From: Oceaniferula marina
Lineage (GTDB): Bacteria > Verrucomicrobiota > Verrucomicrobiia > Verrucomicrobiales > Akkermansiaceae
Reading direction: 5' to 3'
DNA length: 64,000 bases
Assembly (NCBI RefSeq): GCF_013391475.1
Contig: NZ_JACBAZ010000007.1
Span: forward strand, 88,436-152,435
Each line of letters starts with the position of its first letter. Position 1 is the first letter of the stretch. This document shows positions 26,302 through 35,765 of this stretch, piece after piece. The notes under the pieces are model-generated. The model had not been told where the DNA came from. It was given only the letters and a program-made list of their open reading frames with translations, and did not search any database. The position numbers and the translations under genes are program-made.

Positions 26302-27108
26302 TCACTCAGAGGCAGCTGAGAATTGGTAGACGTTGTTTCGAACCTGGACGTCCGGAGGCGTGCCGTGGGTTTCGAACCAGTCGTACCCTTGTTTGAGGTT
26401 TTCCCAAAATGCGAAGTGGGGGGATGCCTTTGCTTGTTCCATGCGTTCCGGAGTCATCCGGAAGGGAAAGCTATGCACTCGGAAAAAGGGCTGCCCGTTT
26501 CGTAGGGCGCTGGCGCAGAGCGTGTAGATTTCTTCGATCCCCGGGTCGGTCATGGCAAAACAGCCGAGGGATACCCGGTTACCGTGGACCATGAGAAAGT
26601 TGCCGGTCCGGCGGTGGACGCGGTCGTATGGGTTCGGGTAGCCCAGATTGAATGCCAGATGAAATCGGCTGTCCGGTTTCATCCGGGAGCGGGGGACAAA
26701 ATAAAATCCCTCGGGTGCCTGGCGGTCACCTTCTTTGGTTTTGGGGCCAAGTTGGCCGGACATGGCAGCGATCTTCCAAGTTTTGAAGTGTTTGAATTTC
26801 TTCTCAGTGGGATCCTGTAGCCAGACTTCAAGTTTCCGGCTTTCCTTGAAGATCCGGATGAATACCGGGGCCCCTAATGCCAGCTTTTTCGATGCTAGCC
26901 TTTGCTTGAGGATGGGGGTGGCCCGACGAATGGCATCTTGCTCCCTCAGCCGGCCATTGGCGTATTCACCACGGGTGAGGGTGCTTGGCGGAATCTTCCG
27001 TGCCGCTGCGGTCTGGGCGTGGCTGGTCAGGGTGGTGGACATCATGATGATCGACAGGATGAGTCGGAGGCTGCAGACCCGGCTGTGATGGAAGCGTGTT
27101 GGTTTCAC
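26302..27108 (-). CDS. L,D-transpeptidase (YkuD domain), exported
   Basis: A 268-residue protein starting at GTG 27108 with a signal peptide (LRLILSIIMMSTTLTSHA). The YkuD catalytic motif appears as MVHGNRVSLGCFAMT: the His-x-x-x-Ser-x-Gly-Cys core with the nucleophilic cysteine. Upstream is a bilobed beta region (GFYFVPRSRMKP, FNLGYPNPYD). It resembles the YafK/murein-transpeptidase subgroup. It lies 13 bases after the ABC-fusion gene on the same strand, so it is probably the second gene of that transcript. Expected role: forming or editing 3-3 cross-links in peptidoglycan, or attaching proteins to it. Confidence 0.88.
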   Translation of the reverse strand: MKPTRFHHSRVCSLRLILSIIMMSTTLTSHAQTAAARKIPPSTLTRGEYANGRLREQDAIRRATPILKQRLASKKLALGAPVFIRIFKESRKLEVWLQDPTEKKFKHFKTWKIAAMSGQLGPKTKEGDRQAPEGFYFVPRSRMKPDSRFHLAFNLGYPNPYDRVHRRTGNFLMVHGNRVSLGCFAMTDPGIEEIYTLCASALRNGQPFFRVHSFPFRMTPERMEQAKASPHFAFWENLKQGYDWFETHGTPPDVQVRNNVYQFSAASE

Positions 27109-27121
27109 CTGCTTGGCTCGG

Positions 27122-30100
27122 TTAATTGTTTTTCCGATTTCTTCGTTGTAGGATGAGGATGGTGGTCATCAGGCAGATGGCGATGCTGGCACCGAGCACC
27201 CATTGGCAGGCGTGGGTGGTTTTGGTGGTCATCCCCAGCCAGTATTTCCACTCGGCCAGGAAGAGGCTACGCTTCGTTTTCTGGTGGATATCCACTCGTT
27301 CGAGCTCGGCTTTACCTACCAGAAGGTCGGTTCGTGAGTTCACAAAATAGTGGCTGCTCGGTTTGACCGGGATGCTTTCATCTGACGGGTAGGGAGGGAT
27401 GGCTTCAACCGCTTTCAGGTCTTTTTTTCTTCCTGCATGGGTGATTTGCCAGCAGAGATCTTCGGCAACGTCTGCATCGATGGCGGCAGATGCCATGAGG
27501 CGGGTGAGGGCGGATTTCAAGGTTTCGAGTCGGGCGCTTTCCTTGGCGCTGAGCCCTTGTTCCATGTCGCCTGCCAGTCTGAGGTCATTTCTTTCCTTTA
27601 GGGGGTCGATGTCAGCCTGAATTTTACGTCTGTATTCTTCGAAGGTGTTTTCTGTGGCTTGGCTAACCATGATCCCCTCGTAGGCGTAGCGTAGTGGCAT
27701 AAAGCGTGCCGGGAAGGGCTCCACTCCGGCGCTGCGGCCTTTGTCTCCCCCTTGAAACAACCCGCGGTTCATTTCTTCGAAAGAGACGAGCGCACCGGCT
27801 AACAAAAGTTGAGGGACCAGGAGCAGAGGGACCGCGCTGAGTGCGGCTCGTTCCGAGGTGACCAGGGATGAAACCACCAGCGCCATGGCCGTTCCGCAGA
27901 TGGCGGTCAGTGTCATCCACCCCCAGTGGATAAAAAACATATTGTGAATTTCGAGCATGCGATCACCGATCCAGATGTAGATGCCACATTGGATGGCTGC
28001 CAGAATCGAGAGCGCTAGGAATTTTGCCCCGACGTAAAGGGCTACACCGGACCGACAGTTGCGCTCCCGGCGCATGACGGGGGAGTCCCTGAGGATTTCC
28101 GTGGCGCTATTCGTGAGGCCAAGAAACATCGCAATGGTTGCTGATAGGAAGAGATAAACCGGGAGGTGTAGACTGGTATGGAAATCGTATTGGCCTTCGG
28201 GCGAGGAACGCAGAGTGATACCGATGAGGAGTGCGAGCAGCGGGGCTTCGAGAAGGATACTGTAGATGGTGCCCCGGTTGCGGAATTTGGAGAGCAGGGA
28301 GCGGAGAAGGTGGGTCCGGAACAGACGAAACCATTCGATCCAGCGTTGTTTGCTGGACCGTGACGGCACGGCCATTTGGTCATCGCTGACCGGTAGTTCT
28401 CCGAGATGGCTCTGGCTGGGGATTTCCCCTCGGGCGACATCCTCCACCAGTTGGCTCCCTTCGAATCGGTCTTGCCAAAAAGAGGACGGGAACCTTCTGG
28501 CTCCACCACCTTCACGGCCGGTGAGTCCGTGAAGTGGAGTTTCGAGCACATCAAAGACAAAGTCGGCCCCTTCCTGTTGGGTGTCGATTTGTTTGGGAAG
28601 GTGAATTTGAAATTCTTCGCAGGCGTCCTGGAAGTAGGAAATCATGGTCTTCGGCGGGCCGAAAAACGCAACTTTGCCTCCTTGGTCGAGCATCAGCACC
28701 TTGTCAAAGAGTCTGAGCACTCTGGCTCCGGGTCGGTGCAGCGAGGCAATAACAATTTTATCCCGGGAGAGAGCATGCAAGGTCTCGGCAACGTGTTCGG
28801 AGTCCTTGGAGGAGAGTCCCGAGATCGGTTCATCAAAAAGGAAGATTTCCGCAGCACTGCTGAGGTCGAGCCCGAGGTTCAGTCGGCCGCGTTCGCCGCC
28901 ACTGATGGTTTTTTCTCCGGGGGCCCCAACTTTCCGCTGTGCCAGTTGTTGCAGGTCAAGCTCTGCCAGAATGGCATCCACGCGTTTTGTGTGTTCGCTG
29001 TGGCCGAGGTGGGGGCGGCGAATCGTTGCGGCGTGGGCGAGGTGTTCTCTGACGGTTAGTTGGGGGTTGAGTGCCTCTTCCTGGGGCATGCTTGCGATGA
29101 ATGGAGCCAGGCGTGCGCGATGTTTGTAAAGCGAAACGCCATTGAGCCGGACGTGCCCACGGGTCGGGTGCAGATGGCCGGCCAAGGCGGAGAGTAGGGT
29201 GCTTTTACCGCTGCCGCTGGGGCCCATGATGCAGAGCATTTCTCCGCGTTTGACTGAGAATTCGACGTTGTCGAGCACCGTTTTATCCAGGCCAAAGCGG
29301 TGGTTTAGCCCTTCGACATTAAGCTCCCGGATCACGGTGCGTTCCTCATCGAGTAAGCCTTCACTGAAACGGCAGCGGACGGCCTGGTTAGCGCTGAGGC
29401 GGATCAGCGAGCCATCGACGAGTTTATCTCCGCTGCGTACGGGGCGGCCATTGATGGTGATGGCGTGATCGGCTTCGATGACTTCCACGTGGCCTTCCGC
29501 GCTCTGAGGGTTGAACTTGATTTTCAGAACCGTTCGTTGGGCCAGTCCGGCGGAGAGCAAGATGTCGCCTTCTTTTTTGAGCATCGACGGGTCGTTTGAG
29601 ACAAGGCACTCTCTGCGGCCGGCAACCATTTGAAAGCGACCTCCGGTTTCCAGCGATTGTTTTCGCAGGGAGTCGAGGTTGATTTCCGTGCCATCCTCGA
29701 GCAGGAGGTGGTCCTGAATGGAGAGGATGTGGGTGATCCCGGGTTTCAGTGGGGATTGGTCCGGGAGCCGCATCGAGGTTTCGCGCAGTGCCTCGACGTG
29801 GACATTGAGGCCGAAATCCAGTCGGACCGAGCTGCTGCGTGAGCGTGATTGGTTGGCGCTGAGTTGGCCATTTTGCTCGTTGAGAAAGATCGTTTGGCGG
29901 TGTCCCGTTCGGGCTGCGTTGAGGAACTGGCCGATATCCTCGGTGGTCAGGGTCCATTCGGGTAGGCGAATGTTTTGGTGTTGGCGCAAGCGCAGGCACT
30001 GACCGGTGGCCAGCGAACTGCCACTGACCCATATGGGCTCCTTACCGGTGTTGCGGATGATGATGATATCGTTTGATTGATAGGCGCGGAAGGCGGAGCG

Positions 30101-30685
30101 GTCCCCGGTGGCCGGAAGCAGAACGTCGGCGTAGTCGAGGCAGGAAAAGATCACCTTGTCGAACGGAAGCGGGCCGTCGTAGTAGAGGCCTTTCATTTCC
30201 TCGAGAATGATCTGGCCAGTTTCCTCGGCCCCCAGGCTGTTCATCACTTTGGTGAATGCTTCCTGACCGAGGTAAGACGAGCCTGATGCCGTGACCAGAA
30301 GGTAGAGCTGGAGCCCGAGCGCTACATGATCGTCCGGGCTGAGTTCATTTTTCAGCTTGGAGGCAATCCGTTCCGGGCGTTTTGGATTGGTGAGTGCCCG
30401 GTGCAGGCGGCGGGATAGCCAGGCGTGGTTGGCTTCCGGGAAGGCATGGCGCAGCAGGTCCAGAGCGACCTCGGCCTCGGCCCGGTCCACCCGGTTATCG
30501 ATGGAAACAAAGGCGGCAAAGATATCAACGAGCCCGGCGGCGTGTTTGATTCCCTCAGGGGCACTTCTACGCCAGAACATGAGGTTGTCCGACCAACGGT
30601 TGAGGGTGGGGGAGGGTTGGGATGTAAGGTCGTCGGTAGCTGCCACGCACCTATCTTGATCAAAAACCCGCCATAGGGCAAGCAT
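27122..30685 (-). CDS. TerB-like / FHA-like / ABCG-type ABC transporter fusion protein
   Basis: From ATG 30685 the product has 1187 residues; ATG 30580 is equally possible, and a TTG at 30799 gives 38 extra residues but would run into the uppP promoter. Order of domains: an all-helical TerB-like region (~residues 40-170); a beta-rich middle with an FHA-like end (TINGRPVRSGDKLVDGSLI); an ABC ATPase with GPSGSGKST (Walker A), ISGGERGRL (signature) and IFLFDEPISGLSS (Walker B); and a C-terminal ABC2-type membrane domain of about six helices. ATPase-before-membrane order is that of ABCG half-transporters. The substrate is unknown. FHA suggests control by threonine phosphorylation. Confidence 0.85.
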   Translation of the reverse strand: MLALWRVFDQDRCVAATDDLTSQPSPTLNRWSDNLMFWRRSAPEGIKHAAGLVDIFAAFVSIDNRVDRAEAEVALDLLRHAFPEANHAWLSRRLHRALTNPKRPERIASKLKNELSPDDHVALGLQLYLLVTASGSSYLGQEAFTKVMNSLGAEETGQIILEEMKGLYYDGPLPFDKVIFSCLDYADVLLPATGDRSAFRAYQSNDIIIIRNTGKEPIWVSGSSLATGQCLRLRQHQNIRLPEWTLTTEDIGQFLNAARTGHRQTIFLNEQNGQLSANQSRSRSSSVRLDFGLNVHVEALRETSMRLPDQSPLKPGITHILSIQDHLLLEDGTEINLDSLRKQSLETGGRFQMVAGRRECLVSNDPSMLKKEGDILLSAGLAQRTVLKIKFNPQSAEGHVEVIEADHAITINGRPVRSGDKLVDGSLIRLSANQAVRCRFSEGLLDEERTVIRELNVEGLNHRFGLDKTVLDNVEFSVKRGEMLCIMGPSGSGKSTLLSALAGHLHPTRGHVRLNGVSLYKHRARLAPFIASMPQEEALNPQLTVREHLAHAATIRRPHLGHSEHTKRVDAILAELDLQQLAQRKVGAPGEKTISGGERGRLNLGLDLSSAAEIFLFDEPISGLSSKDSEHVAETLHALSRDKIVIASLHRPGARVLRLFDKVLMLDQGGKVAFFGPPKTMISYFQDACEEFQIHLPKQIDTQQEGADFVFDVLETPLHGLTGREGGGARRFPSSFWQDRFEGSQLVEDVARGEIPSQSHLGELPVSDDQMAVPSRSSKQRWIEWFRLFRTHLLRSLLSKFRNRGTIYSILLEAPLLALLIGITLRSSPEGQYDFHTSLHLPVYLFLSATIAMFLGLTNSATEILRDSPVMRRERNCRSGVALYVGAKFLALSILAAIQCGIYIWIGDRMLEIHNMFFIHWGWMTLTAICGTAMALVVSSLVTSERAALSAVPLLLVPQLLLAGALVSFEEMNRGLFQGGDKGRSAGVEPFPARFMPLRYAYEGIMVSQATENTFEEYRRKIQADIDPLKERNDLRLAGDMEQGLSAKESARLETLKSALTRLMASAAIDADVAEDLCWQITHAGRKKDLKAVEAIPPYPSDESIPVKPSSHYFVNSRTDLLVGKAELERVDIHQKTKRSLFLAEWKYWLGMTTKTTHACQWVLGASIAICLMTTILILQRRNRKNN

Positions 30686-30754
30686 CCTGCTGGAGAGTTG
30701 AGTGGTCGATTGTGGGCATTGGTTTTCGACCTTCTGCCTTCTGGCTGAATCCGC

Positions 30755-30783
30755 TTGCCGTGAGCTGACGCTTCCCCTAGTTT
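30755..30783 (+). promoter_or_regulatory. Putative promoter of uppP
   Basis: TTGCCG (30755-30760) and TAGTTT (30778-30783) are spaced by 17 bases, about 33 bases before the uppP ATG at 30817. Its pattern matches the promoter proposed for tRNA-Val. Confidence 0.5.
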
Positions 30784-30816
30784 CCGGGCGAGCCCGCAAG
30801 CTGGGTATTGTTTATT

Positions 30817-31677
30817 ATGGAAATTTGGAAAGCAATCGTTGTTGGGATCGTGCAGGGCTTGGCTGAGTTTTTACCGATTTCTTCTTCGGGGCATATCGTG
30901 TTGACCCAGTTTATCCTGGGGATTCGCGAGGTGGGGGCGGCTCCACAGGAGGATATTGCGTTTGAGGTGGTGTTGCATTTGGGAACGCTGGTTTCGGTGC
31001 TGATTTATTTTCGCAAACGGCTTTGGGATCTGACGTGTTCATTGTTCGTCAAGGAGATGCGGGAAGAGCGGATGATGATCCTTTGGTTGGGGGTGGCGAC
31101 GCTTCCTGCGGTGATTGCCTACAAGGGTGCCGGTGACTGGTTCAAGGCGGCATACAATTATCCGGTGCTGGTTTCCGGGCTCCTGATTGTGACCGGTCTG
31201 GTTTTGTATATCCCTCGCTTACTCAAGAATAAACACACGGTGGAAACCGTGGGCTGTCGCTCCGCTCTGGTGATGGGCGTGGGACAGGCGCTTGCTATTT
31301 TACCAGGTATTTCCCGTTCGGGTTCAACCATTGCTTCAGGTATGGTTGCTGGTGTGAATCCGGCAAAGGCTGCGGAGTTTTCCTTTTTGATGTCGATTCC
31401 CGCCATTGCAGGCGGCATGGTCGTGGCGGTCAAAGAGCGGGCGGAAGAGTATCAAGATCAGGGGGTTGAAGGCGTCAATGCGGTCGTGCAGGCATTCCTT
31501 TCGTGTTTTAGTCCTGCTTACCTATCTGGAGCCATCGCTGCGGCGGTGGTCGGTTTGCTCGCTATCTACTTGGTTCTGGCGGCCGTTCGACGTGGTCGAT
31601 TGGAATTGTTTTCCTGGTATTGTTTTGCCGCCGGTATCGCTGGGGTTGTGTATTTCTCTGCCATCAGTGCAGTTTGA
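30817..31677 (+). CDS. uppP: Undecaprenyl-diphosphatase (BacA/UppP)
   Basis: A 286-residue integral membrane enzyme that recycles undecaprenyl diphosphate to the monophosphate carrier used for peptidoglycan and other envelope polymers. Both active-site motifs are present: GIVQGLAEFLPISSSGH near the N-terminus and ILPGISRSGSTIASG in the middle. About eight hydrophobic helices are visible. ATG 30817 (MEIWKAIVVG) is preferred over a TTG nine bases upstream. It is divergent from the ABC-fusion gene and heads a possible run with the M23 peptidase, which starts 14 bases after its stop. Confidence 0.95.
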   Translation: MEIWKAIVVGIVQGLAEFLPISSSGHIVLTQFILGIREVGAAPQEDIAFEVVLHLGTLVSVLIYFRKRLWDLTCSLFVKEMREERMMILWLGVATLPAVIAYKGAGDWFKAAYNYPVLVSGLLIVTGLVLYIPRLLKNKHTVETVGCRSALVMGVGQALAILPGISRSGSTIASGMVAGVNPAKAAEFSFLMSIPAIAGGMVVAVKERAEEYQDQGVEGVNAVVQAFLSCFSPAYLSGAIAAAVVGLLAIYLVLAAVRRGRLELFSWYCFAAGIAGVVYFSAISAV

Positions 31678-31691
31678 TTTTTACCTTTCGG

Positions 31692-32327
31692 ATGCCTCGA
31701 ATCCTCCAACTGTTCAGTTGCCTGCTGTTTCTCCTTTCCGGAGCAAGGGGGGAGGTGAGGATCAAGCTGGCGGATGGTTTTGATTATCCTGTCGGTAAAC
31801 CGGATGCCGCAGGGTATTACAAAGCCCGGGGGCTGCGCTTGAGGCCACCTGTGCATTACGGAGAAGACTGGAATGGCCGGGGTGGTGGGGATACGGATCT
31901 TGGCGATCCGATTTATTCAATTGCCGACGGCGTGGTGATGTTTGCCTATCAGCTCAAAGGCGGCTGGGGGCGCGTTGTTTTGCTGCGTCATGCGTATCGT
32001 GACACCCAATCCGGGAAGGTGAAATTTATCGATTCCCAGTATGCGCATCTCCGTTCGATGTCGGTCAAGACGGGTGAGTTGGTTAAACGTGGGCAGAAAA
32101 TTGGGACCCTCGGTGGAAATGCGGGTATGTATCCTGCCCACTTGCATTTTGAGATGCGGCATAATCTGCACATTGGCATGCAACGTGACAGCGTGCCCCG
32201 AACCTTGACTCATTGGGCCGACCCCACGGCTTTTATCAAAGCCCACCGACGTTTGAAGCGTGATTGGCGTAAACACAAGGTTCCCATCGGCACCTACAAG
32301 CCGTATAAAGGATTTCGCGGACTTTAA
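31692..32327 (+). CDS. M23-family metallopeptidase, exported
   Basis: A 211-residue protein from ATG 31692, which places a signal peptide (MPRILQLFSCLLFLLSGARG) at the front; the earlier start at 31620 overlaps uppP. The LytM/M23 zinc site is visible as HYGEDWNG (His-x-x-x-Asp) and AHLHFEMRH (His-x-His), with a GDPIYSIADGVVMFA strand typical of the fold. Such enzymes cleave peptidoglycan cross-links or act as regulators of amidases. It lies between uppP and a thermonuclease-like gene, all in the same direction with short spacing. Confidence 0.9.
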   Translation: MPRILQLFSCLLFLLSGARGEVRIKLADGFDYPVGKPDAAGYYKARGLRLRPPVHYGEDWNGRGGGDTDLGDPIYSIADGVVMFAYQLKGGWGRVVLLRHAYRDTQSGKVKFIDSQYAHLRSMSVKTGELVKRGQKIGTLGGNAGMYPAHLHFEMRHNLHIGMQRDSVPRTLTHWADPTAFIKAHRRLKRDWRKHKVPIGTYKPYKGFRGL

Positions 32328-32334
32328 TGATACC

Positions 32335-33003
32335 ATGGCTTCGGAACGTAAACCGGGAAGGATGAAGGGGCTGGCCATTTGTGCCTTGGTCGCCATTGCT
32401 TGTTATATTTATTTGGAGCGAGTTCCTCCAAGTAGCGGGGAAGGAAGCTCGGAGCTTTCACCTGTTGTCATTGATGCCGGTTCGCCATACGACCTTTTAT
32501 CTGCCGCCACGCTGGTGGATCATCGGCATAACGACGGCGACAGCTTTTGGGTGAAACATGAGACCGGGGAGACTGAGTTTCGCTTGTATTACGTGGACAC
32601 CCCGGAAAGTCGGGCGAAAACCTACCGGAATGGAGAAAATAACCACCGGAGGATTGCCCAGCAGGGTGATTATTTTGGTGGGCTCGACCAAAAGCAATGC
32701 ACCCGGATCGGGGCTGAGGCCAAGGAGTTTGTATTGAATCTTTTGCGTGCAGGGAAATTCCGCGTTGCCACACGTTGGGAGAGCGTCTATGGCTCGCCCC
32801 GCAAGTATGCCTTTGTGCTGGTCACCATCGACGGGCGTGAATGCTATTTGCACGAGGTTCTGGTGGCCCGCGGGTTCGCTCGGATTCATACCAAGCCGGC
32901 TGTGATGCCTGACGGGACCTCGACCCAACAACAGAAAAAGCGACTCGCAACCATCGAAGCGGATGCGCGTAGCCGGCGTCTTGGAGCCTGGGGGATCAAG
33001 TGA
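32335..33003 (+). CDS. Thermonuclease-like (SNase) protein with N-terminal membrane anchor
   Basis: A 222-residue protein from ATG 32335, seven bases after the M23 stop. Residues ~10-27 (MKGLAICALVAIACYIYL) form a signal anchor. The staphylococcal-nuclease fold shows HNDGDSFWV (calcium-binding Asp residues), RLYYVDTPES (catalytic Arg and Glu) and a later SPRKYAFVLV strand that can supply the second Arg. The C-terminal helix EVLVARGFARI matches the family. A 30-residue insert lies between VDTPES and the TRIGAEAKEF helix. Likely a phosphodiesterase acting on nucleic acid outside the cytoplasm. Confidence 0.85.
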   Translation: MASERKPGRMKGLAICALVAIACYIYLERVPPSSGEGSSELSPVVIDAGSPYDLLSAATLVDHRHNDGDSFWVKHETGETEFRLYYVDTPESRAKTYRNGENNHRRIAQQGDYFGGLDQKQCTRIGAEAKEFVLNLLRAGKFRVATRWESVYGSPRKYAFVLVTIDGRECYLHEVLVARGFARIHTKPAVMPDGTSTQQQKKRLATIEADARSRRLGAWGIK

Positions 33004-33066
33004 TCACCGGGAAAACGTCCACATGCCATGCCCTGCAACAAACACCTGAAATAGAACATCTTCACC

Positions 33067-33825
33067 ATGCTCGCCAAACGTATTATCCCATGCCTGGACG
33101 TGACCGACGGTCGCGTTGTCAAAGGAACCAATTTTGTGGACCTTCGCGATGCCGGCGACCCGGTTGAATGTGCCGTGGCCTATAATGAGCAAGAGGCTGA
33201 CGAGCTCGTGTTTCTCGATATCACAGCTTCGTCAGATGAGCGGAAGACCATGGTGGACGTGGTTCGCAGAACGGCCGAAAAATGCTTTATCCCACTGACC
33301 GTTGGCGGTGGTATCCGTAGCGTCGAGGACATGCGTGAAATGTTGCTGGCCGGTGCTGACAAGGTCGGGATTAACACCGCTGCGGTAACCCGCCCGGAGT
33401 TGATCAATGAAGGCTCCACGGCCTTTGGTAGCCAGTGCATCGTGGTGGCGATCGACGCCAAACGGGAAGGTCCAGGGAAGTGGGGCGTTTACACTCATGG
33501 CGGTAGAAAGCCGGTTGGCTTGGATGCGATCGAGTGGGCCAAGGAGGTTTACGAACGCGGCGCCGGTGAAATCCTGCTGACCAGTATGGATGCCGATGGC
33601 ACCAAAGCCGGATACGATATCGAACTGACCCGTGCGGTGAGTGAAGCGGTTGGCATCCCGGTGATTGCTTCCGGTGGAGCCGGCAACCTTCAGCACATGG
33701 TCGACGTGCTCAAGGATGGCAAAGCTGATGCCGTGCTGGCCGCCAGTATTTTCCACTTTGGTGAGCACACCGTGGGGGAAGCCAAGGAACTCTTTTCTGA
33801 ACAAGACGTTCCCGTCCGCCATTAG
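33067..33825 (+). CDS. hisF: Imidazole glycerol phosphate synthase, cyclase subunit HisF
   Basis: A 252-residue TIM-barrel enzyme of histidine biosynthesis that uses ammonia from HisH to close the imidazole ring. Both catalytic aspartates are visible: Asp11 in [15 protein letters not shown] and the Asp of [15 protein letters not shown]. The phosphate-binding loops VGGGIRS and ASGGAGN are intact. The length matches the family. It is not next to other his genes, so the pathway is dispersed in this genome. Confidence 0.96.
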   Translation: MLAKRIIPCLDVTDGRVVKGTNFVDLRDAGDPVECAVAYNEQEADELVFLDITASSDERKTMVDVVRRTAEKCFIPLTVGGGIRSVEDMREMLLAGADKVGINTAAVTRPELINEGSTAFGSQCIVVAIDAKREGPGKWGVYTHGGRKPVGLDAIEWAKEVYERGAGEILLTSMDADGTKAGYDIELTRAVSEAVGIPVIASGGAGNLQHMVDVLKDGKADAVLAASIFHFGEHTVGEAKELFSEQDVPVRH

Positions 33826-33966
33826 AGGTGCCCATTCGCCAAAGACTTGGCTCTTTTGGTGGGGAGGGCTGCCATACCTGCGCTTCCTGTCCGTAATTGG
33901 ACAAAGCATGTGATCCGTCTAGGGAATCGGTTGAACGACCCGCGGGCTTGTGGTGGGATATCGCGC

Positions 33967-35538
33967 ATGACCATGCGATTGCTAGTTTGTGCTTCCTTGT
34001 TATCGGTCGGCGTGCTTTCCGCCGCTAATCCGATTATTCCCCAACCTGTCAGCTACCAGGAAAAGCCGGGGGCTTGTTCGATTCAGGCTGGAGCTTTTGT
34101 CTACGCCCCACAGGCCGAGCTACCCAGCTACTTAAAGTCACTCAACGAGGCGACGGGTTTGAAACTGCGGATGGCGCCTGCTGATGCGGCCTGTGCGATT
34201 CAGTTCTTGAGCGGTGAAATGCGCGGAAGTCAGGCGAAAGGGCAGACCATGCCTGATGGAGCCTATCACATGCGCGTGTTACCCAAGGTGGTCAATATTT
34301 ACGCGGATTCTCGAAGTGGGCATTTTTACGGGCTGCAATCCTTGCTGCAGATCTTGCGCGCCGGGGAGAAAAACAAAGGGCAAATCAGTGTGCCCTGCGC
34401 CGAAATCGATGACGCCCCTCGCTTTGCTTGGCGCGGGTTCATGCTCGACGAATCACGGCATTTTTCCGGCGAAGATGCGGTGAAGTGCCTGCTTGATACG
34501 ATGGCATATTACAAAATGAATCGTTTTCATTGGCATCTGACCGATTCCCCTGGCTGGCGGATCGAGATTAAGAAATACCCAAAACTGACCAGCGTGGGCG
34601 GGATTGGAAACCAAACGGACCCGAAGGCTCCGGCGGCTTATTACACCCAGGATCAGATCCGGGACATCGTTGCCTATGCCAAGGCACGCCATATCAACGT
34701 GATCCCGGAAATCGATATGCCGGGCCATGCTTCGGCCGCATGCCGCGCATACCCTGAGTTTAGCGGTGGGGGATCGAAAAAACATCCGGATTTTACCTTC
34801 AACCCCGTGGATCCGGCGACCGATGCCTTTTTAAACGACATTCTCAAGGAAGTGGCCGGGCTCTTTCCCGACGCCGGGGTGATTCACTTCGGTGGTGATG
34901 AGGTGCATTTCGGTTGGGACCAATGGCCGGAACTCGCAGGAGTCAAGAAGCTGATGAAAGAGGAGGGGCTTAAACTGAAGGATATCGAGACCCGCTTCAA
35001 CCTGCGTTTTGCCAAGGTGATCAACGGGCTGGGATTCAAAACCGGAGGCTGGGATGAAATCGCCCGGACCGGGATGGACCCGAAACAATCGGTCGTCTTC
35101 TGGTGGCGGCACAACAAACCCAAGGAGCTGAGCCACGCCCTGAATACGGGTTACGACGTCGTGCTCTGCCCGCGTCGGCCATGTTACTTCGACTTCGTTC
35201 AGCACGCCTCCCATAAGTCGGGCCGCCGCTGGGGGGGCTTTAATCCTCTGTCCGATACCTATGGTTTTCCTGATGCCCTGAAACTACCGGTGGAGCCAAA
35301 GGGAACGATCCTGGGGATCCAGGCTTGTTTGTGGACGGAAACGACGATCACCCAGGAAAGGCGCGATTTTATGACCTTCCCCCGATTGCTGGCACTGGCC
35401 GAGGCTGCTTGGACACCGAAAGAAAGCAAAGACTTCGCTGGGTTTGAAAAGCGTTTGCAACCTCAGCTTCCTGAGCTGAAAGCCCGTGGAATCGGCTATT
35501 ACGATCCATTTGGTAACAGCCCGGAGGTAAAAAAATGA
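33967..35538 (+). CDS. Beta-N-acetylhexosaminidase (GH20), exported
   Basis: A 523-residue exo-glycosidase that removes terminal GlcNAc or GalNAc. ATG 33967 (or 33973) starts a signal peptide (MRLLVCASLLSVGVLSA); the longer frame from 33847 has no signal-like start. Residues ~20-140 are the GH20b domain, followed by the catalytic barrel: FHWHLTDSPGWR, EIDMPGHASAA, and HFGGDEVHFGWD with the Asp311-Glu312 catalytic pair used in substrate-assisted hydrolysis. The conserved aromatic end GIQACLWTE is present. With the GH92 and sulfatase genes it fits use of glycoproteins, chitin fragments or sulfated glycans. Confidence 0.94.
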   Translation: MTMRLLVCASLLSVGVLSAANPIIPQPVSYQEKPGACSIQAGAFVYAPQAELPSYLKSLNEATGLKLRMAPADAACAIQFLSGEMRGSQAKGQTMPDGAYHMRVLPKVVNIYADSRSGHFYGLQSLLQILRAGEKNKGQISVPCAEIDDAPRFAWRGFMLDESRHFSGEDAVKCLLDTMAYYKMNRFHWHLTDSPGWRIEIKKYPKLTSVGGIGNQTDPKAPAAYYTQDQIRDIVAYAKARHINVIPEIDMPGHASAACRAYPEFSGGGSKKHPDFTFNPVDPATDAFLNDILKEVAGLFPDAGVIHFGGDEVHFGWDQWPELAGVKKLMKEEGLKLKDIETRFNLRFAKVINGLGFKTGGWDEIARTGMDPKQSVVFWWRHNKPKELSHALNTGYDVVLCPRRPCYFDFVQHASHKSGRRWGGFNPLSDTYGFPDALKLPVEPKGTILGIQACLWTETTITQERRDFMTFPRLLALAEAAWTPKESKDFAGFEKRLQPQLPELKARGIGYYDPFGNSPEVKK

Positions 35539-35576
35539 TTTTTGTCCGAGATCGGAAAAATCAATGAAAAAAATGC

Positions 35577-35605
35577 TTGCGCAGAAGCAGGGCTCTGCCT
35601 AGTTT
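35577..35605 (+). promoter_or_regulatory. Putative promoter of tRNA-Val
   Basis: TTGCGC (35577-35582) and TAGTTT (35600-35605) are spaced by 17 bases, about 58 bases upstream of the mature tRNA 5' end. Confidence 0.5.
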
Positions 35606-35663
35606 CCGCCCGTCCAAGCAAGCCTCAGGCCGCAAGGACACTTGAAATCCCCCAATATAAAGT

Positions 35664-35738
35664 GCGCGATTAGCTCAGTGGTAGAGCAATGCCTTGACAT
35701 GGCAGAGGTCACTGGTTCAAATCCAGTATTGCGCACCA
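35664..35738 (+). tRNA. tRNA-Val (anticodon GAC)
   Basis: A 75-nt cloverleaf: 7-bp acceptor stem (GCGCGAT with ATTGCGC, one G-U pair), D arm GCTCAGTGGTAGAGC, anticodon loop TTGACAT giving GAC, T arm CTGGTTCAAATCCAG, and an encoded ACCA 3' end. It is a single tRNA gene with a terminator immediately after. Confidence 0.95.
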
Positions 35739-35765
35739 TCTCTTTCCCGCTAGAAATAGCTACCA

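Noticed and set aside
30686..30799. TTG start giving a 1225-residue ABC fusion protein
   Set aside because: The extra residues look non-coding and would cover the putative uppP promoter; ATG 30685 or 30580 is more credible.
33822..33836. ATTAGAGGTGCCC after hisF also found next to repeat copy B (42073)
   Set aside because: Only 13 bases with no extended similarity; it may be a repeat fragment or chance, so it was not listed as a copy.
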